From NCBI RefSeq assembly GCF_900188105.1, contig NZ_FZNP01000018.1, forward strand, positions 1-64,000: 64,000 nt of DNA, in the 5' to 3' direction. Positions within the stretch are counted from its first letter, which is position 1. The number at the start of each line of letters is the position of its first letter. A program made the position numbers and the translations under genes. The notes under the pieces are model-generated. The model ran no database searches. It worked only from the letters and a program-made list of their open reading frames with translations, and was not told where the DNA came from. Below, in pieces: positions 55,696-62,409 of this stretch. This DNA comes from Actinomadura mexicana (GTDB lineage: Bacteria; Actinomycetota; Actinomycetes; Streptosporangiales; Streptosporangiaceae).

Positions 55696-58260
55696 TCACA
55701 CGGGCCGGGACACCGGCGTCAGGTTGAGAGCCTGCCGTCCGAAGTGACCGATGCCGTCGGTGCGGCGGGACGCCTCCAGCCGCTCGGCGGGAACGTCCCC
55801 GTAGAGGGTGGTGCGCTGCCGCGAGGGACGGCCCGCGCGCGCCGCGATCGCCTCCAGTTCGCTGATGGGCTTGAACGACCCGTTCTCCGAGCCGGCCATC
55901 CGGCTGATGGTCTCCTCCATGAGGGTCCCGCCGAGGTCGTTCACCCCTCCTCGCAAAACCCGCGTGCACAGCTCGTCGCCGAGCTTCACCCAGGACGTCT
56001 GGATGTTGGAGATCGCGCCGTGCAGCAGGATGCGCGCCAGGGCATGGACGGCGACGTTCTCCCGCGCGGTCGGGCCCGGACGCGCCAGCCCGGCGAGGTA
56101 GATGGGCGAGTTGTGGTGGACGAACGGCAGCAGCACGAACTCGCTGAACCCGCCGGTCCGCTCCTGGATGGACCGCAGCAGCTTGATGTGCGCGACCCAG
56201 TGCGCGGGGGTGTCCACGTGCCCGTACATCATCGTGGACGTCGTCGGAATGCCGATCTCGTGCGCGGTGGTGACGACCTCGACCCACTGGTCGGTGGGCA
56301 GCTTCCCCTTGGTCAGCACCCACCGCACGTCGTCGTCCAGGATCTCGGCGGCCGTCCCGGGCAGCGAGTCGACGCCCGCCTCCTTCGCCGCCTCCAGCCA
56401 CTCCCGGATCGACAGGTCCGTCCGGGACGCGCCGTTCACGACCTCCATCGGGCTGTAGGAGTGCAGGTGGATGCCGGGCGCGCGGCGCTTCACCTCGCGG
56501 GCCAGGTCGAAGTACGCGGTGCCGGGCAGGTCCGGGTGGATGCCGCCCTGCATGCAGACCTCGGTCGCGCCCGCCTCCCAGGCCTCGTCCACGCGGTCCC
56601 CGACCTGCTCCAGCGACAGCGTGTAGGCGTCGGCGTCCGTGCGGCGCTGCGCGAACGCGCAGAACCGGCAGCCGGTGTAGCAGACGTTCGTGAAGTTGAT
56701 GTTCCGGGTGACGACATAGGTGACGTCGTCGCCGACGGTGTCGCGCCGCAGGCCGTCCGCCAGTGCGGCGAGCGCGTCCAGCTCCGGGCCGTCGGCGTGC
56801 AGCAGGGCCAGCGCCTCGTCGTCGGACAGCCCCGCCGGGTCCTGCTCCGCGCGCGCCAGAGCGGCCTTGACGTCGGCGTCGAACCGCTGCGGCGCCGCCA
56901 TGCGGTCGCGCAGCGCGTCCCAGTCGCCGTACACCTCGTCGAAGTCGTCGCGGCGGTCCGCCGTGCGGCCCGTCGTGTCGATCCCGGTGTGCAGGTCGGT
57001 CCGGCCGAACGCCTCGAACCCGCCGTCGGGCTCCTGCCAGGGACGTCCCTCGACGACGGCGTCCTCCCGCGCCAGCCCCGTCGCGGGATCGGACAGGGCG
57101 GCGACGTGCGCGGTGAGGCGAGGATCCAGCCACGGTTCGCCGCGCCGCACGTACTCGGGGTAGATCGTGAGCCGCTCGCGCAGTTCGAAGCCCGCCCCGG
57201 CGGTCCTGGCGGCCAGCTCGTCGATCTGCGGCCACGGCCGCTCCGGGTTCACGTGGTCGGGCGTCAGCGGCGACACGCCGCCCCAGTCGTCGATCCCGGC
57301 GCGCAGCATCAGCGCGAACTGCTCGGCGACCAGGTTCGGCGGCGCCTGCACGCGCGCCTTCGGGCCGAGGACGAGCCGCGTCACCGCGATCGTCGCGGCC
57401 AGCTCCTCCAGCTCGGCGTCCGGGGTGTCGCGCATCCTGGTGTCGGGCTTGGCGCGGAAGTTCTGGACGATCACCTCCTGGATCGCCCCGTACTCGCGCA
57501 TCGTCCGCCGGATCTCGAAGATCGCGTCCGCGCGCTCCTCGACCGTCTCGCCGATCCCGATGAGGATGCCGGTCGTGAACGGCACGTTGGTGCGGCCCGC
57601 GTCCTCCAGCACCCGCAGCCGGACGGCGGGGTCCTTGTCCGGCGACCCGAAGTGGGGGCCGCCGCGCTCGCTGAACAGCCGCGTCGCGGTCGTCTCCAGC
57701 ATCATCCCCATGGAGGGCGCGACCGGCTTGAGCCGCTGGAAGTCGCGCCAGGTCAGCACCCCGGGGTTCAGGTGCGGCAGCAGCCCGGTCTCCTCCAGGA
57801 CCCGGATCGCCATCGCGCGCACGTACGAGAGCGTGTCGTCGTAGCCGTGCGCGTCCAGCCATTCGCGGGCCGGGCGCCACCGGTCCTCGGGACGGTCCCC
57901 GAGCGTGAACAGCGCCTCCTTGCAGCCCGTCTCGGCGCCGCGCCGCGCGATCTCCAGCACCTCGTCGGGGCTGAGGTAGGGCGAGTCGAGCCGGTGCGGG
58001 ACGGTCGCGAACGTGCAGTACCCGCAGCGGTCGCGGCACAGCCGGGTCAGCGGGATGAAGACCTTGCGGCTGTAGGTGATGACGCCGGGGCGGCCCGCGG
58101 CCTCCAGACCGGCGTCCCGGATGCGGGCCGCGTAGCCGAGCAGGTCGTCGAGCCGCGCCCCGCGGGCCTGCAGCAGTGTGGTGGCCTCGGATCGGTCCAG
58201 TGTCTTGCCGTCGCGCGCGCGGGCCAGGGCCCGGCGAAGAGCGGAGCTCGGGGCGTCCAT
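55696..58260 (-). CDS. fbiC: FO synthase (bifunctional CofG-CofH radical SAM)
   Basis: 854 residues, the normal length of the fused actinomycete enzyme. The CofG half has the SAM/4Fe-4S motif CRDRCGYC (Cys75, 79, 82). The CofH half has INFTNVCYTGCRFCAFAQ (about residues 515-535). Together they make 7,8-didemethyl-8-hydroxy-5-deazariboflavin, the F420 chromophore, from tyrosine and a flavin precursor. QTSWVKLG and LGGTLMEETISR are CofH-specific. It follows fbiB on the same strand but is separated from it by a terminator, so it likely has its own promoter in the 70 bp upstream of the ATG. Confidence 0.96.
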   Translation of the reverse strand: MDAPSSALRRALARARDGKTLDRSEATTLLQARGARLDDLLGYAARIRDAGLEAAGRPGVITYSRKVFIPLTRLCRDRCGYCTFATVPHRLDSPYLSPDEVLEIARRGAETGCKEALFTLGDRPEDRWRPAREWLDAHGYDDTLSYVRAMAIRVLEETGLLPHLNPGVLTWRDFQRLKPVAPSMGMMLETTATRLFSERGGPHFGSPDKDPAVRLRVLEDAGRTNVPFTTGILIGIGETVEERADAIFEIRRTMREYGAIQEVIVQNFRAKPDTRMRDTPDAELEELAATIAVTRLVLGPKARVQAPPNLVAEQFALMLRAGIDDWGGVSPLTPDHVNPERPWPQIDELAARTAGAGFELRERLTIYPEYVRRGEPWLDPRLTAHVAALSDPATGLAREDAVVEGRPWQEPDGGFEAFGRTDLHTGIDTTGRTADRRDDFDEVYGDWDALRDRMAAPQRFDADVKAALARAEQDPAGLSDDEALALLHADGPELDALAALADGLRRDTVGDDVTYVVTRNINFTNVCYTGCRFCAFAQRRTDADAYTLSLEQVGDRVDEAWEAGATEVCMQGGIHPDLPGTAYFDLAREVKRRAPGIHLHSYSPMEVVNGASRTDLSIREWLEAAKEAGVDSLPGTAAEILDDDVRWVLTKGKLPTDQWVEVVTTAHEIGIPTTSTMMYGHVDTPAHWVAHIKLLRSIQERTGGFSEFVLLPFVHHNSPIYLAGLARPGPTARENVAVHALARILLHGAISNIQTSWVKLGDELCTRVLRGGVNDLGGTLMEETISRMAGSENGSFKPISELEAIAARAGRPSRQRTTLYGDVPAERLEASRRTDGIGHFGRQALNLTPVSRPV

Positions 58261-58329
58261 GCGGGCACTCTATGCCAATCGTCATATTCCGCGCCGCGCC
58301 GGGGGTGCGAAACACCGGCGAAAGGAGAA

Positions 58330-58354
58330 GGCCCCGGCCGTAGAAGCCGGGGCC
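58330..58354 (-). terminator. hairpin terminator after fbiB
   Basis: A 9-bp GC stem (58330-58338 with 58346-58354) and 7-nt loop lies 36 bp after the fbiB stop and 70 bp before the fbiC start. It should separate the fbiAB and fbiC transcripts. Confidence 0.75.
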
Positions 58355-58389
58355 CGCCCGCGTCTATTCCCGCGCGGTCCCTGATCCGT

Positions 58390-59721
58390 TCATCTGACTT
58401 CGATGAAGGCGTCCGGGGCGCGCGGCGGGCGCTCGCGCGGGGGCGCGGCCGCGCGGCCCACCCCGACGGCGCCCATCGGGTCCCACGCGTCCGGCAGGTC
58501 GAGGACGTCGCGGACCACGTCGCGGCAGAACATCGTGCTCGACACCCAGCACGAGCCGAGCCCCTCCACGGCCAGCGCGACGAGCAGGTTCTGCACGCCC
58601 GCCCCGGCCGCCACCACGAACATCTCGCGCTCGGCGCGGGACCGCCGGTCGTCGGGATAGTCGTGCGATCCGTCCATGACCAGGCACGGGACGACGAGGT
58701 AGGGGGCCCGGCGCAGCACCTCGCCGCGCCGCAGCCGCCTGGCGACCGACTCCGCGGAGAAGCCGTCGCGGCGCAGGTCGGCCTCCCAGGCGTCGCGCAT
58801 CGCGTCCAGCAGCCGCGTCCGCGACTCCGCCGACTCCAGCAGGACGAACCGCCACGGCGTGGTGTGGTGCGGCGCCGGCGCGGTGATCGCGGCGCCGACG
58901 GCCCGCCGCACCGCGGCCGGGTCCACCGGCTCGGCGGTGAACTCGCGGATCGTGCGCCGCGCGCCCAGCACGTCCGCCGAGCCGAACCGGAACATGTCCT
59001 CCGCGGGCGGGCGCACCAGCGCCCGGGCGCCGGGCCCGTCCTCCGGCGTGACCAGGCCGGACAGCCCGCGCACGACCGCGATCGGCACGCCCTCCAGCTT
59101 GCCCTTGACCAGCTCGCCGGCCGCCGCGATCTCGTCGGCGACCGCCGTGATCGTGGCCTCCAGGCGATTGCCGTAGGCGTCGTCGCGCCCGCGCAGGTCG
59201 CTGAGCGGGGCCAGGCCGGCGACGCCGATCGCCGCGTCCATGAGCCCGTTGCGCCAGGGCCGCCCGAGCGTGTCCGACACGATCACGGCCACGTCCGCGC
59301 CGGTCCGCTCCCGCACCCCGGCGCGGATGCGCCGGGCCGAGGCGTCCGGGTCCTCCGGCAGCAGCAGCACCGTGCCGGGCCGGGTGTTGGACGCGTCCAC
59401 GCCGGCGGCGGCCAGCACCAGCCCCTGCCGCGTCTCCACGATCCGGGTCTCGCCGCGCGCGTGCGCCCGCCGCGCCACCACCCGCACGGTCTCGGCGTCG
59501 ATGGCCTTCTCGCGGTCGTCGGCGACCAGGATCCGCCCCTCCGCCTTGCTGACGATCTTGGAGGTGACGACGAGCACGTCGCCGTCCTCGACCGTCCCGT
59601 CCGGGATCAGCGCGGCGATGTCGGCGCCCTCGGCGACCTCCGGCATGCCCGGCACGCCGAACACCTCGATGCGCTGCGGGGGGACGCCCCGCCGGTCCGC
59701 TCCGCTCGACCCCGCGCTCAT
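58390..59721 (-). CDS. fbiB: F420-0:L-glutamate ligase / dehydro-F420-0 reductase
   Basis: 443 residues, the full two-domain actinomycete form. The N-terminal CofE domain has DVLVVTSKIVSKAEGRI and VIVSDTLGRPWRNGLMDAAI. The C-terminal nitroreductase-like domain begins LGARRTIREFTAEPVDPAAV and has APHHTTPWRFVLLE and AGAGVQNLLVALAVEGLGSC. The first adds glutamates to F420-0 using GTP; the second reduces dehydro-F420-0 with FMNH2. Its ATG overlaps the fbiA stop (ATGA), so the two are coupled. Confidence 0.95.
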   Translation of the reverse strand: MSAGSSGADRRGVPPQRIEVFGVPGMPEVAEGADIAALIPDGTVEDGDVLVVTSKIVSKAEGRILVADDREKAIDAETVRVVARRAHARGETRIVETRQGLVLAAAGVDASNTRPGTVLLLPEDPDASARRIRAGVRERTGADVAVIVSDTLGRPWRNGLMDAAIGVAGLAPLSDLRGRDDAYGNRLEATITAVADEIAAAGELVKGKLEGVPIAVVRGLSGLVTPEDGPGARALVRPPAEDMFRFGSADVLGARRTIREFTAEPVDPAAVRRAVGAAITAPAPHHTTPWRFVLLESAESRTRLLDAMRDAWEADLRRDGFSAESVARRLRRGEVLRRAPYLVVPCLVMDGSHDYPDDRRSRAEREMFVVAAGAGVQNLLVALAVEGLGSCWVSSTMFCRDVVRDVLDLPDAWDPMGAVGVGRAAAPPRERPPRAPDAFIEVR

Positions 59722-60671
59722 TCCGCGACCCCCGCCCGCTTCAGCTCCACCGCCAGGTCCAGGGCCGCGCGCGCGATCGCGGCGGTCGTCTCGGCATCGC
59801 GCATCAGCAGCGGGCGCGAGCGCACCTCGATGCCCTCCACCCGCACGTCCGCGTCGGCCTCGTCGACGAGCCAGCCGTCCAGCAGCCCGAGGCCGTAGTG
59901 CTCGGCGACCGCGCGCGCCGACGTCTCCACCCCGATCGCGGTCAGGCACGCGTCGGCCATCCCGCGCACGGGCGCCCCGCCGACGATGGGCGACACGCCC
60001 ACCACGGTCTTGGCCGCGACCGCGTCCCGGATGCCGGGCACCGCCAGGATCGTCCCGATGCTCACCACCGGGTTGGACGGCGGGAACAGCACCACGTCGG
60101 CCGCCTCGATCGCCGCCTGCACGCCCGGCGCCGGCGCGGACTCCGCGGCGCCCACCGCCGCGATCGACAGCGCCGGGACCGACGCGCGCATCCGCACCCA
60201 CCACTCCTGGAAGTGGATCGCGCGCCGTCCCTGCTCGTCCTCGACCACCACGTGCGTCTCGACCTGGTCGTCGGTCATCGGCAGCAGCCGCACCCCCGGC
60301 CGCCACCGGTCGCACAGCGCCTCCGTCACCGCGGACAGCCGGTAGCCGGCCGCCAGCATCTGCGTCCGGACGATGTGCGTCGCGAAGTCGCGGTCGCCGA
60401 GCCCGAACCATCCCGGCCCCACCCCGTAGGCGGCCAGCTCCTCCTTGACGGTGAAGGTCTCCTCCGCCCGTCCCCAGCCCTGCTCCTCGTTGATGCCGCC
60501 GCCGAGCGTGTACATCACGGTGTCCAGGTCGGGGCAGACCCGCAGGCCGAACAGGGAGATGTCGTCCCCGGTGTTGCCGATGACGGTGATCTCCGCCTCC
60601 GGGGCGGCCGCCAGGAGCCCGCGCAGGAATCGGGCGCCGCCGATCCCGCCCGCCAACGCCACGATCTTCAT
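59718..60671 (-). CDS. fbiA: 2-phospho-L-lactate/PEP transferase for F420 (CofD)
   Basis: 317 residues. The start MKIVALAGGIGGARFLRGL and TVIGNTGDDISLFGLRVCPD are the CofD signature; FPPSNPVVSIGTILAVPGI and SPIVGGAPVRGMADACL complete it. FbiA transfers the phosphoenolpyruvate or phospholactate group from the guanylyl intermediate to FO, giving (dehydro-)F420-0. It heads the fbiAB operon and is divergent from the membrane-protein gene at 60790, with a 118-bp shared promoter gap. Confidence 0.96.
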   Translation of the reverse strand: MKIVALAGGIGGARFLRGLLAAAPEAEITVIGNTGDDISLFGLRVCPDLDTVMYTLGGGINEEQGWGRAEETFTVKEELAAYGVGPGWFGLGDRDFATHIVRTQMLAAGYRLSAVTEALCDRWRPGVRLLPMTDDQVETHVVVEDEQGRRAIHFQEWWVRMRASVPALSIAAVGAAESAPAPGVQAAIEAADVVLFPPSNPVVSIGTILAVPGIRDAVAAKTVVGVSPIVGGAPVRGMADACLTAIGVETSARAVAEHYGLGLLDGWLVDEADADVRVEGIEVRSRPLLMRDAETTAAIARAALDLAVELKRAGVAE

Positions 60672-60789
60672 GTCCTCAACCCTACGGTGATCCCCATAGG
60701 AGAGCAGAGGGGTCGCCGCTCCGGGCGACACTATGCAAAGCTTTGCCTGCTATCGGAGAACACCCGGTCCCGAGTCTGGAGATGCCACC

Positions 60790-61725
60790 GTGAACAAGGA
60801 AGCCGTCCAGCGCCTGCGCGAACCGGCCGCCTGGGTCCTGCTCGCCGCGGCGGGCGTCCACCTTCTCGCGGGCATCATTTCGCTTCTCGGCGGCGGGGGC
60901 AGCTTCACGCTGCGCGCCCTCGGCCAGACCAACGACGGGACGTTCCTGCAGGTCGCGATGGTCGGTCTCGTCGTCCTGGCGATCGCGCTGACGACCTCGG
61001 GCGCCACCCCGACCCCGCAGGCGCGGACGATCACGATGGGGGCGCTCGGCGTCCTCGGCGGCATCGGGCTGTTCGGCGTGGTCTCGTGGCTGAGCGGGAT
61101 GCTCGCCGACTCCGACTACGCGGGCGCGGTGACCAAGCTCACGACCTTCCTGGTCGGCGCGGGCGATCTGGCCGTGGTCGGCGTCGGCGGCTGGTTCGCC
61201 TTCACGGTCTTCAAGGGGATGCAGCCGCCCCGCCCGCAGCCGCAGATGCAGCAGCAGGGGGGCTACCCCGACTTCGGCTACCAGCAGGGCCAGCCGGGCC
61301 AGCAGCAGTACGGCCAGCAGCAGTACGGCCAGCCCGGCCAGCCGGGCTACGACCAGCAGCAGTACCAGCAGTACCAGCAGTACGGGCAGCAGGCCGGTGA
61401 AGGGCAGCAGCCCGCTCAGCAGGGGTACGAGCAGCAGCAGTACGGCCAGCAGCAGTACGGCCAGCCCGGTCAGCCGGGCTACGAGCAGCCGCAGTACGGC
61501 CAGCCGCAGGAGTACCAGCAGTACGGCGGCCAGGGCGGCTACCAGCCGGGCCAGCAGGGGCAGCCGCCCGCCGAGCAGGAGGACATGGGCGAGTGGACCC
61601 GTGCCTACGGCGGCAGCGGCGGCTCCGGCCAGGACCCGCAGGGCACCCAGCCCGCCCCGCCGCAGGGCGGCGACCAGGAGGGCGGCGACTGGTACCGGGA
61701 CAACCGTCCCCCGCCGCCGCAGTAA
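60790..61725 (+). CDS. four-helix membrane protein with prion-like Q/Y/G-rich tail
   Basis: 311 residues from GTG 60790 (GGAG 9 nt upstream). Four hydrophobic segments lie at about 10-32, 50-67, 75-98 and 110-136. From about residue 145 the tail is a glutamine-rich low-complexity sequence with repeated QQYGQ and GQPGQPGY units, interrupted by no predicted structure. It closes with DMGEWTRAYGG and a Gly/Pro-rich end (NRPPPPQ). The GEWTxxYGG motif matches the end of the protein at 4835-5575. Codons for Gln vary little (mainly CAG), so the DNA is also repetitive. Function unknown; the tail could drive condensate or complex formation. Confidence 0.82.
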   Translation: MNKEAVQRLREPAAWVLLAAAGVHLLAGIISLLGGGGSFTLRALGQTNDGTFLQVAMVGLVVLAIALTTSGATPTPQARTITMGALGVLGGIGLFGVVSWLSGMLADSDYAGAVTKLTTFLVGAGDLAVVGVGGWFAFTVFKGMQPPRPQPQMQQQGGYPDFGYQQGQPGQQQYGQQQYGQPGQPGYDQQQYQQYQQYGQQAGEGQQPAQQGYEQQQYGQQQYGQPGQPGYEQPQYGQPQEYQQYGGQGGYQPGQQGQPPAEQEDMGEWTRAYGGSGGSGQDPQGTQPAPPQGGDQEGGDWYRDNRPPPPQ

Positions 61726-61730
61726 AAAAC

Positions 61731-61757
61731 CCACGGAGGGGGCGCGGCCCCCGGTGG
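61731..61757 (+). terminator. imperfect hairpin terminator
   Basis: CCAC and GGGGGC pair with GCCCCC and GTGG, with a small bulge, immediately after a TAAAAAAC at the stop codon of the membrane-protein gene. Confidence 0.45.
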
Positions 61758-61860
61758 TGACCGCCCGATTAACTGATCTTCATCCAAAGGTCAGCATGCC
61801 CATCCCGGCAAAACCCGCTATGTCGCCCGGGAATGCCTTCCGGCTTGACGAGGCGGCTAC

Positions 61861-61891
61861 TACACGCGTGTAATTTCGTCGGTGTAGTTTC
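61861..61891 (+). promoter_or_regulatory. whiB promoter region: palindrome and direct repeat
   Basis: TACACGCGTGTA (61861-61872) is a perfect 12-bp palindrome. It overlaps a direct repeat, GTGTAATTTC (61868-61877) and GTGTAGTTTC (61882-61891), 14 bp apart. The site lies 70-100 bp upstream of the whiB start, where regulators of this developmental gene should bind. Binding protein unknown. Confidence 0.5.
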
Positions 61892-61962
61892 AATGCCGTC
61901 TCGGGGGAAGGAACTCGTGGGAGGGCATTGACCAGGGGGTTCCACGGGCAGGGAGGTGCGCT

Positions 61963-62226
61963 GTGAGCGAGGTGGTCATCCCGCTGGCGCACGGCACAGA
62001 CGGCGAAGAGTTGGGCTGGCAGGAGCGCGCCCTGTGCGCGCAGACGGACCCGGAGGCGTTTTTTCCGGAGAAGGGCGGCTCCACTCGCGAGGCCAAGAAG
62101 GTGTGCCGGGCATGCGAGGTGCGTATGGAGTGCCTTGAGTACGCGCTGCAGCACGACGAGCGGTTCGGCATCTGGGGAGGGCTCTCCGAGCGGGAACGCC
62201 GGAAGCTGAAGCGGCAGGCCGTCTGA
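61963..62226 (+). CDS. whiB: WhiB-type iron-sulfur transcription factor (WhiB/WhiB2 branch)
   Basis: 87 residues from GTG 61963 with GGGAGGT upstream. The four cluster cysteines are Cys25, Cys48, Cys51 and Cys57 (C-x22-C-x2-C-x5-C), followed by FGIWGGLSERERRKLKR, the WhiB turn and basic DNA-contact region. ALCAQTDPEAFFPEKGGS matches Streptomyces WhiB and mycobacterial WhiB2/WhmD. These [4Fe-4S] proteins bind the primary sigma factor and control septation and sporulation. Proximity to fbiA/fbiB is conserved with mycobacteria. A strong terminator follows. Confidence 0.95.
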   Translation: MSEVVIPLAHGTDGEELGWQERALCAQTDPEAFFPEKGGSTREAKKVCRACEVRMECLEYALQHDERFGIWGGLSERERRKLKRQAV

Positions 62227-62294
62227 CCCGCGGGCCGCGTCCCCGGATCTCGGTGGATCCGGAGCGTGCCCGGCGCGGCCACGCGTACAGTTAT

Positions 62295-62326
62295 CAGCCG
62301 TGCCGGCCCCAGGGCCGGCACGGCTG
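62295..62326 (+). terminator. strong hairpin terminator after whiB
   Basis: A perfect 15-bp inverted repeat (62295-62309 with 62312-62326) lies 69 bp after the whiB stop codon, isolating it from the downstream glycosyltransferase gene. No long T-run. Confidence 0.78.
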
Positions 62327-62409
62327 CTGTCCGTCCGGCACCGCGTGCCCGTCGCGCACCGCCCGTCCGGCCGGCACCGACACCGTCCGTCCCACAGATC
62401 GAGCGACCC

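Noticed and set aside
55612..59898. Plus-strand open frame of over 1400 codons
   Set aside because: Antisense shadow of fbiC and fbiB, which have clear catalytic motifs on the minus strand.
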